Assembly (NCBI GenBank): GCA_964544475.1
Contig: CAZJBS010000035.1
Span: 1-30,718 of the forward strand
From: CAZJBS01 sp964544475
GTDB lineage: Bacteria; CLD3; SB21
Direction of reading: 5' to 3'
DNA: 30,718 nucleotides
The position numbers and the translations under genes were made by a program. The notes below the pieces were generated by a model. It searched no databases. It saw only the letters and a list, made by a program, of their open reading frames with translations, and was not told where the DNA came from. Below, piece by piece: positions 15,016 to 22,732 of this stretch. Numbering within the stretch: the stretch's first letter is position 1; every line of letters begins with the position of its first letter.

Positions 15016-15573
15016 TCAATAGTTGTATCCTTTACCGCCATCCGGCTCTGATTCCACGCCCATCGACAAGACAATGCGGTTACAAAATTGAAGTACGCGA
15101 TGATCAGTGTCGCATCCAATATCGAACGATTCGTCCAAGGGGGAATCCCTCAAAGCGGTAATGACTTCATTCGACACATCCCCGGGTCTCAGAGTCAATA
15201 GGCGCGCATACTCACATAACGCCTCATCCGTCCGGCTTAGCTGGGTCTTCGCGGGATCCGCTGCAAGATCCTGAACTCTCTGACGGTCTTTCCAGTAGTG
15301 ATTTAGCGCCTCGCGGTGATGTCGAACACAGTAGAGACAGCCGTTGGCCGAGGATACGCCGACCGCCATCATTTCGCGCTGGACGCGGCTCAACGGCGAC
15401 TGGCCAAACATCACCGTCATATACAAATCCATATGTGCCACGAGACTTTCCGGATTCAGACTTTGGATCTGGTGCACATCGGCCAACTGACCCCTCCTGG
15501 TTATAAGGTCGTCGTACACTTTCTTGAGCTTTACTTCGGCTTCGTCGTAACCAGTCGTTCTAATTCTTGCCAT
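15016..15573 (-). CDS. Arsenosugar biosynthesis-associated AhpD-like peroxidase-family protein
   Basis: The 185-residue protein has the carboxymuconolactone decarboxylase/AhpD core with E68 and the CxxC motif C79-C82 followed by HH (REMMAVG, then NGCLYCVRHHREAL). The C-terminal region FCNRIVLSMGVESEPDGGKGY is characteristic, as I recall, of the subgroup that accompanies ArsM and ArsS. AhpD proteins use the CxxC pair for thiol-dependent peroxide reduction; the substrate here is unknown and could be an organoarsenical or thiol adduct. The start at 15573 (MARIRTTGYD) has AGAGGA eight bases upstream; codons to 15594 are an extension. It appears to be the first gene of the locus, 258 bases from the histidine kinase stop, so the promoter should lie in that gap. 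Confidence 0.85.
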   Translation of the reverse strand: MARIRTTGYDEAEVKLKKVYDDLITRRGQLADVHQIQSLNPESLVAHMDLYMTVMFGQSPLSRVQREMMAVGVSSANGCLYCVRHHREALNHYWKDRQRVQDLAADPAKTQLSRTDEALCEYARLLTLRPGDVSNEVITALRDSPLDESFDIGCDTDHRVLQFCNRIVLSMGVESEPDGGKGYNY

Positions 15574-15614
15574 ACTCTGTTCCTCTATGATCACCTGAAG
15601 AAATGAACAACTGC

Positions 15615-15635
15615 ACGGCCTGACTTATAGGCCGT
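15615..15635 (-). promoter_or_regulatory. Palindrome over a possible -10 box, upstream of the arsenosugar locus
   Basis: ACGGCCT (15615-15621) and AGGCCGT (15629-15635) are perfect 7 bp inverted arms with a seven-base centre. Read on the minus strand the centre gives TATAAG, a plausible -10 element, about 50 bases upstream of the peroxidase ATG. A dyad over the -10 box is what a repressor site would look like. The -35 region is not convincing. The rest of the 258 bp gap (15574-15831) shows no other gene or clear signal. Confidence 0.4.
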
Positions 15636-15831
15636 CCATTCGCAAGCCTTAGAATGCGGTATCCAGCGCCCGGAGAATGAGCCATGTTTTTGTGCATATT
15701 GGGAATCATACGACTATTTTTCCGGGTCTCGATCAAGAGTTCTTTTTGCCTTTCATTCGCTGTTCCAAAGTAATGGGCTGGGGACTCATGCCAAAAGGCG
15801 TGTCTTCCTTATTAACCCTTTTTCTGTTTGG

Positions 15832-17346
15832 TCAGCTGAATTCGGCTGGTAACGGGTTAATCTCTATTCGTTTTTTAGACTTCGTACTATCGGGTGGCAT
15901 CAGAGGCAACTCTACGACAATGGACAGGCTGTTCCGATCCTCGGAATGAGCAAATATTTTTCCTCCATGCGCTTCGATGATCGCCTTGCTGATCGAGAGT
16001 CCCAATCCGGAATTGGAACCCAATAACAGTTCTTTCTTCTTATCGCCTTCAAACCTCACAAAGGGCTCAAAGATCTGACGGAGCCTGTCCGGCGATGGAA
16101 CCTGATCGGACTTGTTCGTGATCTTGAGTATGAGCGTTTCGCTCATCACGGCGCTGTTGATCAGAATGTCAGTGTCTTCTTTTCCATGCTGGATCGAGTT
16201 GGTCATGAGATTATTCAGCATCCGTTGCAATAAACCGGCATCGGCGTCGAGCACCACACTTCGCGTCGAGAGCTTGAACGTAATGTGTTTCTGCTCGGCA
16301 ATATTCCTGATCCGGCCTATGGTTTCTTCCAGGAGGGTTTTGATTTCCACTTTTTCAAAGCGGGGCTTAAATCCTGAAAACTGGATGTTGTTTAATATGG
16401 TAATATCGTCAAACAGCCCTTTGATAAAGTGAAATTCCTTATGCGCCAATTCAAAATAGGATAGGGAATTCGCTTCAGGCTTGAGATCTTTTTTCATAGA
16501 TTCCAACATAAGAAACAAGGTCGTGACCGGTGTTCGCAAATCATGCACGACCATCGAGAAGAATCTGCGCCTTTGTTCGTTCAAAGCCTCGTTTCTAAGC
16601 CGTTCCGATTCTATCTGCTTTTTTGTTACCTCGAGTTGATATTTTTCTCTGGCCTCCATCGCCAAAATATTTTGGGTATGTACGGCCTTTTGGGCGGTTA
16701 TTTCCCGTTCATGAGAATGATACAGTTTTAGCAGGATCACAAAAACAGCCGCAAAGGGCACGATCATGGTCAGCAGTAAGCCCTGCAAAAAGGGCAACAA
16801 ACGCGCGTACAATTCACGCCGATAATCTTCCCCCAAAAAATCTATTTCCAAAACCGCCTTTATCTCATGGTTTTCCCGCAATGGCACCAGAGCGGAAATG
16901 AACTCTCCATTTGAATCTTCGTAAAGGTCGGACGTTACTTCTCTGCCTTTGAAGGCTTCATGAATCTGATGTACGGCTTCTTCAGGATACAAGTCTCCAC
17001 GGAAAGATTTCTCGTTCGTCATCACGCTAAATACCGGCTTTCCGTCCTTCTTCTCAACAATATACACCAGCCCTTCGCGCAATCCGAAGGATTGCTCAAT
17101 TCGTCTCAGCTCTTTGGTGATCTCAAGGAAATGGTCGTCGGTCACGCTTTGTATCTTTCCGAGTTCATGCACCTGAATATTGGCCGCACCATACCTTGCC
17201 ATCGCCAGCATTTGTTTCTGCAGGTCCATTTCCAAAGTGTATTCGATATAGTAAACGGCCACGGCAGTTAGCAACGAGAGAACCACCAATTCGATGGCTA
17301 TCGTTATGGAAATAAGCCTCCACTTATTGAGTATCTTGGATGACAT
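15832..17346 (-). CDS. Membrane-bound sensor histidine kinase
   Basis: The 504-residue protein has a transmembrane helix at about 12-33, an extracytoplasmic sensing region (35-180), a second helix at about 184-208, a coiled-coil linker, and the kinase core. The H-box is SMVVHDLRTPVTT with H268. The N-box is RMLNNLMTNSIQHG (375-388), the F region IFEPFVRF and the G2 box NSGLGLSISKAI. No receiver domain or response regulator gene is adjacent, so it is an orphan here. The start at 17346 (MSSKILNKWR) has AAGGA eight bases upstream; ATG at 17379 lacks one. It is divergent from the Crp/Fnr gene and upstream of, and codirectional with, the arsenosugar locus. The signal is not evident. Confidence 0.9.
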   Translation of the reverse strand: MSSKILNKWRLISITIAIELVVLSLLTAVAVYYIEYTLEMDLQKQMLAMARYGAANIQVHELGKIQSVTDDHFLEITKELRRIEQSFGLREGLVYIVEKKDGKPVFSVMTNEKSFRGDLYPEEAVHQIHEAFKGREVTSDLYEDSNGEFISALVPLRENHEIKAVLEIDFLGEDYRRELYARLLPFLQGLLLTMIVPFAAVFVILLKLYHSHEREITAQKAVHTQNILAMEAREKYQLEVTKKQIESERLRNEALNEQRRRFFSMVVHDLRTPVTTLFLMLESMKKDLKPEANSLSYFELAHKEFHFIKGLFDDITILNNIQFSGFKPRFEKVEIKTLLEETIGRIRNIAEQKHITFKLSTRSVVLDADAGLLQRMLNNLMTNSIQHGKEDTDILINSAVMSETLILKITNKSDQVPSPDRLRQIFEPFVRFEGDKKKELLLGSNSGLGLSISKAIIEAHGGKIFAHSEDRNSLSIVVELPLMPPDSTKSKKRIEINPLPAEFS

Positions 17347-17478
17347 GAAGGGTCCTTTAGATTTTGTTGCGAGAGTCATTCGGTCAACTTGCCGCCGATG
17401 CCGTGGATCATTATACACCGAAAATGCTCTGGAAGCTGTCCCATTTCTGACAATCATAAATTAATTTGGTGGCAGTTT

Positions 17479-17513
17479 GGAGAAACTTTCATGCCGGGAA
17501 TTGGCATGTCTCC
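17479..17513. repeat. Nested inverted repeat between the kinase and Crp/Fnr genes
   Basis: CATGCC (17490-17495) and GGCATG (17503-17508) pair around GGGAATT. GGAGA (17479-17483) and TCTCC (17509-17513) form an outer stem. It lies in the 408 bp divergent gap 17347-17754, which also has a second small dyad, CCCATT-TGA-AATGGG, at 17639-17653. Function unknown; it may be an operator or an RNA hairpin. Confidence 0.4.
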
Positions 17514-17561
17514 AGTATCATGTCGACAATCGCCGCCGAGTGGGGCCTGGCTCCACGAACT

Positions 17562-17589
17562 ACCCAATTGCAAAAACCCAATTGCAATA
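17562..17589. repeat. Two adjacent 14-base direct repeats
   Basis: ACCCAATTGCAAAA (17562-17575) is followed immediately by ACCCAATTGCAATA (17576-17589), with one mismatch. Each copy contains the palindrome CAATTG. This may be a pair of binding sites in the divergent promoter region or a slippage duplication. Confidence 0.6.
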
Positions 17590-17717
17590 ACTTGCTTCCA
17601 AATTAGAATATTCCCATCTTCATTACGTTTAGTTTTGGCCCATTTGAAATGGGTTGGCCGTATGGATAATGGTGGTCATCCTCAACATAAGCATGGTCCT
17701 GAGCATAATCGGTCCGG

Positions 17718-17736
17718 TTTGCGACAATTCCGCAAA
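17718..17736 (+). promoter_or_regulatory. Candidate operator upstream of the Crp/Fnr gene
   Basis: TTTGCGACAATTCCGCAAA is a perfect dyad with 6 bp arms (TTTGCG and CGCAAA) and a seven-base centre, ending five bases before the Shine-Dalgarno GGAGG. The position suits autorepression. Its first 14 bases match TTTGTGACAATTCT at 14885-14898 upstream of the cyclase gene at 12 positions. Confidence 0.45.
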
Positions 17737-17754
17737 GAGTCGGAGGAAATGACA

Positions 17755-18438
17755 ATGGAACTCAAATCCAAGCTCTGGTATTTCGATAATTTCAATTTGC
17801 TGTCCTCTTTGTCTCACGATGAAAAAATGGAATTGAGCGAGAAAGCTTCTATGAAGTCAATCCCCAAGGGGCAGATGGTATTTTTCACCGATGATTCATC
17901 CAGGTCCATCTACTTTCTGAAATCGGGCAAAGTCAAAATTTCGCGGTATTCCGAAGGCGGCCGCGAACTGATCATGAGGTTGCTCGGTCCAGGGGAGATA
18001 TTCGGCGAATTGTCCCTGACCGGCCAGACTGATCGTGACGAAATTGCCGAAGTCGTCGAAGACGCCGTCATCTGTGATATTGACCTGTCAAATCTTGAGA
18101 ACATGATGATGCGAAATCCGCTGTTCAATTTGCAGGTTACGAAATGGATCGGATTGACGCTGAGAAAAGTCCAGACCAGGCTGGAATCGCTGTGTTTCAA
18201 GAGCAGCACAGAGCGCATCAAAGCATTTCTAAAGGACATGGCGGACCAACACGGCCGTAAACCCGGCCCCGGAGATGACATCGAAGTCAGATTGAACCTG
18301 ACCCACGAGGACATTGCCAAGCTGACGGTCACGACCCGTCAGAACGTCACGACCGTCCTGAGCGAATTGGAAAAACGAGGTGTGATTTCCTACGATCGAA
18401 AGCGGATTCTAATCAAGCGAATGCGTGATCTGCAGTAG
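17755..18438 (+). CDS. Crp/Fnr-family transcriptional regulator
   Basis: The 227-residue protein has an N-terminal cyclic-nucleotide-binding fold (about 8-125, with GEIFGELSL at 80-88) and a C-terminal winged helix-turn-helix (LTHEDIAKLTVTTRQNVTTV, 182-201, then LSELEKRGVI). There is no Fnr-type N-terminal cysteine cluster. The E. coli Crp RSA motif that contacts cAMP is replaced by GQTDRDEIAE, so cAMP binding is uncertain. The start at 17755 is set by GGAGG eight bases upstream; an ATG at 17749 is too close to that site, and in-frame codons back to 17389 do not look like protein. It is divergent from the histidine kinase and may control the kinase, itself or the arsenosugar locus. Confidence 0.9.
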   Translation: MELKSKLWYFDNFNLLSSLSHDEKMELSEKASMKSIPKGQMVFFTDDSSRSIYFLKSGKVKISRYSEGGRELIMRLLGPGEIFGELSLTGQTDRDEIAEVVEDAVICDIDLSNLENMMMRNPLFNLQVTKWIGLTLRKVQTRLESLCFKSSTERIKAFLKDMADQHGRKPGPGDDIEVRLNLTHEDIAKLTVTTRQNVTTVLSELEKRGVISYDRKRILIKRMRDLQ

Positions 18439-18456
18439 TCGCTCGCAGCGGCGACT
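18437..18456 (+). terminator. Possible transcription end after the Crp/Fnr gene
   Basis: AGTCGC (18437-18442) and GCGACT (18451-18456) form a perfect 6 bp stem starting within the stop codon region. No T run follows, so this is a weak candidate. It lies in the short convergent gap between this gene and the radical SAM gene. Confidence 0.25.
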
Positions 18457-18501
18457 TACAGCCAACTCCGCATCTCGCTGGATTATTTTTCGGCCCTCCC
18501 C

Positions 18502-19938
18502 TCACGTCCACAAACTCCGTGCCAGTCGCCGGCCATACGACCAATAATTGCGCAACTCGCGCAGACTGCGGATCCTTGACAACGTGCGCGCCACAAATTT
18601 TGGCGACAGATACAATTGACGTAGACCCGCTTTCCGATACTGCAACAGTTCCTCCCTGGATAAGAACATGGATCCGATCACCGGGTCGCTGAAACAATTA
18701 TGACCCAGGACCTCGTCCGTCAGCAAACCGGTCTCACGTACAATGTCGTGCAGCGTCGTGCCTTCGAATGGCGTCGCAAGATGGATCTCCGAAAAATCAC
18801 AATCCAGTTCTTTCGCAAAATCCAGCGTCAGGCGAACGGTCTCGTGCGTTTCCCACGGCAGACCGATCATGAAAAAACCGTAGACTCTCAAACCGGCGTC
18901 TTTGGTCAGGCGCACCGCGCGCCGCGCGTCGTCGGTCGTGGCTTCCTTTTTCATCAACCGCAACATCGCGTCATGGCCGCTTTCGAAGCCGAACGCGACA
19001 AGCCAGCATCCGGCCTTTTTCATCCACGACAGTCTCTCCTCATCCACGGTATCGACCCGGCTGTTGGCCACCCATGCAATGTTCAAACGGCGGTCGAGAA
19101 TTTCCCGGCACAGATCGATCACAAACGCCTTGTTGATCGTGAACGTATCGGCTTTGAAAAAAAAGTTACGGATGCCATGCCGGTTGACGCACACCTCGAT
19201 TTCATCCACCACATTTTTTGCCGATCGCTGGCGCACGCGCTCGCCGGAAATCAGCGGCGTCAGACAGAATATGCATTTCGACGGGCATCCCCGCGACGTT
19301 TGGATCGTGGCCTGGGGTTCCCCCGTATCCGGTCGCACGTACCATTCATTCTTCAGCAAGTCGCGGGCGGGGAATGGTATGGAATCGATGTCTTTCTCAA
19401 ATTCCTGTATCCTGGTCCTCCGCCACGACCCTTCGCGATGGATAATGTTCGGTATGTCCGAAGACGGAGTACCGTTCATCAAGCCGGCCACTAGATCATT
19501 GATGACGGTTTCGGATTCGCCCACCAACGCATAGTCCATGCACCGGAATTCGGGCCGATCCAGTCTTGTGAGATCGCACGCGAAGAAAAAAGCGCCTTTG
19601 GCGACGGTGATGACGCCTGGGTTCACGGCCTTCGCCCGGTCAAAAGCGGCCAGATCATCGAGCAGTGTGGCGGTCGTGATACTCATGACGATCATATCCG
19701 GACGCCATGTCCTGATATCCGATTCAAAATCTTCCCACGTTAATGGCCCGGCCGGATAATCCCGCACCACCGGCGTGATCCCGATGGTCCGGACCATGGC
19801 GGCCATGTATGCCAGATCGTTCGGCGCCCGAAGCGACACGGCGGACGAATCGTCCACGCTGGCCTGGCAACGGTCTTCACCACGCTGGTACAGGGGACCT
19901 GGCGGATTGAAGAACAGGATGTGTCGTATCGTGGTCAA
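18502..19938 (-). CDS. B12-binding-domain radical SAM protein
   Basis: The 478-residue protein has an N-terminal cobalamin-binding-like domain (about 5-155) and a radical SAM domain with CPSKCIFC (C218, C222, C225). GFESGHD and YGFFMIGLPWET follow in the usual order. The classical DxHxxG histidine that ligates cobalamin is not visible, as in many members of this superfamily. Such enzymes do methylations, ring formations or rearrangements on lipids, tetrapyrroles and antibiotics; the substrate here is unknown. Its start overlaps the stop of the UbiA-like gene (ATGA), so the two are translationally coupled and probably act on the same pathway. It is the last gene of the long minus-strand cluster. 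Confidence 0.87.
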   Translation of the reverse strand: MTTIRHILFFNPPGPLYQRGEDRCQASVDDSSAVSLRAPNDLAYMAAMVRTIGITPVVRDYPAGPLTWEDFESDIRTWRPDMIVMSITTATLLDDLAAFDRAKAVNPGVITVAKGAFFFACDLTRLDRPEFRCMDYALVGESETVINDLVAGLMNGTPSSDIPNIIHREGSWRRTRIQEFEKDIDSIPFPARDLLKNEWYVRPDTGEPQATIQTSRGCPSKCIFCLTPLISGERVRQRSAKNVVDEIEVCVNRHGIRNFFFKADTFTINKAFVIDLCREILDRRLNIAWVANSRVDTVDEERLSWMKKAGCWLVAFGFESGHDAMLRLMKKEATTDDARRAVRLTKDAGLRVYGFFMIGLPWETHETVRLTLDFAKELDCDFSEIHLATPFEGTTLHDIVRETGLLTDEVLGHNCFSDPVIGSMFLSREELLQYRKAGLRQLYLSPKFVARTLSRIRSLRELRNYWSYGRRLARSLWT

Positions 19939-20882
19939 CGGTGATACAGATGCGGGTTGTAAATGTATATTTCAGTAATCAAAAGCAGAATCCATACGAC
20001 CGTCGCCGTCATCAGCGGCTTGTCGGTGAGGATGAGCTTCGTGTGATCGAGGTTTTCTTCGCTGCGATGGATGAGAAACACGTACCGCATGACCCCGTAA
20101 AAAACGACGAGTACGCTCGTCAGGATCGCGGCGCCATTCTGCCAGGAACCTCTTGAAAGGATGTAAAACACATAAGCGCTCAGGATCGTCGTACCGGACA
20201 GAATCATCAATAGATCCAGGAAGTACGGCGAATAGCCGCGGTTGTACTGGATCGATGAACCGTCCATTATGATTTCATACCGTCGCTTCGAAAATCCGAT
20301 CAGGAGGGCCAGCCCGAAAGTGCAGACGAGTATCCACGTCGACGTCTCGTACTGAAGAACATACGCGCCGGCGATCACACGCATGATGAATCCGACCGCC
20401 ACGATGATAACATCCGCAATAACGACTCTCTTGAGATAGGCGGAATAAGCCACATTCAAGATGAGATACGACACCACGACGAGGCCAAACCACGCGTTCA
20501 GAAGGATGGAAACCAGTGACGCACCGGCCCCAAGTACTGCCGCGGTCGCCACCGCGTGGCGTACGCTCAGTCGCCCGCACGTCACCGGGCGGAATCGTTT
20601 ACTCGGATGCCGGCTGTCTTCGGCGCGGTCAAATACGTCGTTGATGAGGTAGACGGCGCTGGAAGCCAGCGCAAACAAGGCCAACGCGAACAGCGACCAA
20701 CCCACCGCGACGGGATCCGTCAATCGGCCGGCAAAAGCCAGCGGCACCAGAACAAACACGCTCTTCACCCAGTGCAACGGACGCATGGCGGCCAGCAAGG
20801 CTATCTTGTCCAGGCCTTTACCCGAATGAGAAGGCGGAGGCGGACTCCGGTCGACGGTTTTTGTTTGTGTATCGGAAATCAT
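19935..20882 (-). CDS. UbiA-family prenyltransferase, decaprenyl-phosphate phosphoribosyltransferase-like
   Basis: The 315-residue integral membrane protein has eight or nine hydrophobic segments. The first Asp-rich motif is NDVFDRAEDSRHPSKRFRP (81-99), which closely fits the DPPR synthase subgroup (ND-x2-D-x3-D-x2-HP-x-KR-x-RP). The second half has YSAYLKR, an aspartate in VVIADVII and GFSKRRYEI. Members transfer phosphoribose to polyprenyl phosphate, or prenyl groups to aromatic acceptors. The HP-KR-RP motif favours the phosphoribosyl reaction, but this is not certain outside Actinobacteria. It begins eight bases after the methyltransferase/reductase stop and overlaps the radical SAM gene by four bases. 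Confidence 0.85.
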   Translation of the reverse strand: MISDTQTKTVDRSPPPPSHSGKGLDKIALLAAMRPLHWVKSVFVLVPLAFAGRLTDPVAVGWSLFALALFALASSAVYLINDVFDRAEDSRHPSKRFRPVTCGRLSVRHAVATAAVLGAGASLVSILLNAWFGLVVVSYLILNVAYSAYLKRVVIADVIIVAVGFIMRVIAGAYVLQYETSTWILVCTFGLALLIGFSKRRYEIIMDGSSIQYNRGYSPYFLDLLMILSGTTILSAYVFYILSRGSWQNGAAILTSVLVVFYGVMRYVFLIHRSEENLDHTKLILTDKPLMTATVVWILLLITEIYIYNPHLYHR

Positions 20883-20890
20883 ACGCTATG

Positions 20891-22732
20891 TTACAGAATA
20901 CCGAGCAAATCGAACGCCATGTCAAACTTCCCAAACGGCGGCATGATGTAAACGCCATCCACCATCCCTTTGGCTTCCTTCAGGAATTCCCTGGCAATCC
21001 GCAACCCTTCCTCCTGGCCCTTGGCGCCGGCCTGCTCCATCCGCCGCCGGACAACCTCCGGAATCTTGATATCCGGAATTTCGAAATGCATGAAATTGGC
21101 GTGCTTGGCGTTCTTCAGCGGCATGATGCCGAGGATGACAGGAATCCGCCCCGCGAATTTTTTCATGAAGTCTTCCAGCGGTTTCAGATCGTACAACACC
21201 TGGGTCATTGCAAAATCGGCCCCCGCTTCAATCTTCCTTTCGAACCGGTCGAATTCCCTCGCCAAATCCACGGGAGTTGGATTGGCGGCACACGCGCGTA
21301 AGAAGTTGGTCCTGGCGCCGATCGATTTTCCTGCAAGATCAATACCCCGGTTCAGGTTGGTGATCAGGTTGAGCAGGCCGATGGCATCGACGTCGAAAAC
21401 ACCCGTGGCATTGGGGTAATCGCCGACGACCGGCGGGTCGCCGGTCACGCCGAGCACGGTTCGGATATTCATGACATGGGCGCTCATCAATTCCGACTGC
21501 ATCGCCAGCAGGTTGCGGTCCCGGCAGGAAAAATGCAGAATGGTTTCGATGTTGACGCTTTGACGGATCAGGGAGGCCATCGTCAACGGTGTCATGCCTG
21601 CCTTGGCCAGCGGGTTGTCGGCGATATTGATGGCGTCGACATTGTGCCGCCGGCACGCAATCGCACCGTCCAGAATTTTCTCGTAATGCAGCCCGCGCGG
21701 CGGGTCAATCTCAATACTGACGACGAACTTCTTCTTTTTGAACTTCTCTATCAACGTCGAATGGGTCGTCGATTCATCCACATCGGCCTTCGCCTCCTCT
21801 TCCGGCTCAACCACCGCCACCGACGTTTTCAAACGCGTCGGCAATGCCGAACCAATTCCTTTCCTCACCTGGCGGATATGTTCAGGTGTGGTCCCGCAAC
21901 AACCACCCAGGATGTTCACGCCGGCGGAGACAAAGCGTTTGGCCAGATCGCCAAAATACTCCGGGGAGGCGACGTAAATGTACCGACCGCCGACATACCT
22001 CGGCAATCCGGCATTCGGCTGAATTGAAAAATAGGCGCCCGCCACGGCGGTCATCCTTTCAAGGACATCCAGCAGCGCCTGCGGACCGACGGAACAATTG
22101 GCCCCGACTACGCTGGCGCCCGCGGCAACCAGCGCGGTCGCAGATTCGACGGGTTTGTTGCCCATAAGGGTCTTGCCGTCTTCGTTGAAGCTCATTTGCG
22201 CCACCACCGGCAGACCGGTCACCGACCTCACACCGGCCACCGCCTGCCTGGCCTCCTCCAAATCCGACATCGTCTCGATCATGATCACATCGACGCCTCC
22301 GTGGACAAGAGCCGCGGCCTGTTCCGCAAAATGCCCGAAAGCCTCCGCGCGCGTGATCTTGCCGATGGGTTCGAGCGCCTTGCCCAGCGGACCCATCGAT
22401 CCTGCCACAAAAATGCGCCGTCCCAAGGCCTTGCTCTTCTGGTCGGCAACCTCCCGTGCCAATTGCGCGCCCGACAGATTGACGGCCTCCACTTTATCCT
22501 CAAGACCGTGGTGCATCAGCCGGAAACGATTGCCTCCGAAGGTGTTCGTTTCGATGATGTCCGCGCCGGCGTCGATGTAGGCCGCGTGAACCTCCTTCAC
22601 CAAATCCGGGTGCGACAGATTGATCTCGTCGAAACAATGATCAAACGAAATACCCCGTTCGTACAACATCGTACCCATCGCGCCATCGCACACGAGAATG
22701 CGTTCGGACAGGGTTTCAAGAAATGACTTCAC
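20891..22732 (-). CDS. Bifunctional homocysteine S-methyltransferase / 5,10-methylenetetrahydrofolate reductase
   Basis: The 613-residue cytoplasmic enzyme has two domains. The N-terminal homocysteine methyltransferase (1-295) has DGAMGTMLYERG (16-27) and the zinc cysteines C213 (GANCSVGP) and C278-C279 (GGCCGTTPEHI). The C-terminal half (about 335-600) is a MetF-type reductase with SIEIDPPRG and MTQVLYDL. Together they recycle homocysteine to methionine and reduce methylenetetrahydrofolate, as in Bacillus YitJ. The start is taken as GTG at 22732, which overlaps the uvrC stop (GTGA), has AAGGAG just upstream and leaves the same N-terminal length as YitJ. A GTG at 22747 is less likely. It could support SAM supply for the radical SAM gene downstream. 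Confidence 0.93.
   Translation of the reverse strand: MKSFLETLSERILVCDGAMGTMLYERGISFDHCFDEINLSHPDLVKEVHAAYIDAGADIIETNTFGGNRFRLMHHGLEDKVEAVNLSGAQLAREVADQKSKALGRRIFVAGSMGPLGKALEPIGKITRAEAFGHFAEQAAALVHGGVDVIMIETMSDLEEARQAVAGVRSVTGLPVVAQMSFNEDGKTLMGNKPVESATALVAAGASVVGANCSVGPQALLDVLERMTAVAGAYFSIQPNAGLPRYVGGRYIYVASPEYFGDLAKRFVSAGVNILGGCCGTTPEHIRQVRKGIGSALPTRLKTSVAVVEPEEEAKADVDESTTHSTLIEKFKKKKFVVSIEIDPPRGLHYEKILDGAIACRRHNVDAINIADNPLAKAGMTPLTMASLIRQSVNIETILHFSCRDRNLLAMQSELMSAHVMNIRTVLGVTGDPPVVGDYPNATGVFDVDAIGLLNLITNLNRGIDLAGKSIGARTNFLRACAANPTPVDLAREFDRFERKIEAGADFAMTQVLYDLKPLEDFMKKFAGRIPVILGIMPLKNAKHANFMHFEIPDIKIPEVVRRRMEQAGAKGQEEGLRIAREFLKEAKGMVDGVYIMPPFGKFDMAFDLLGIL

Noticed and set aside
17389..17754. 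Upstream in-frame extension of the Crp/Fnr gene
   Set aside because: The extension is Pro/His/Cys-rich, lacks any family match, crosses operator-like dyads, and GGAGG fits the start at 17755.
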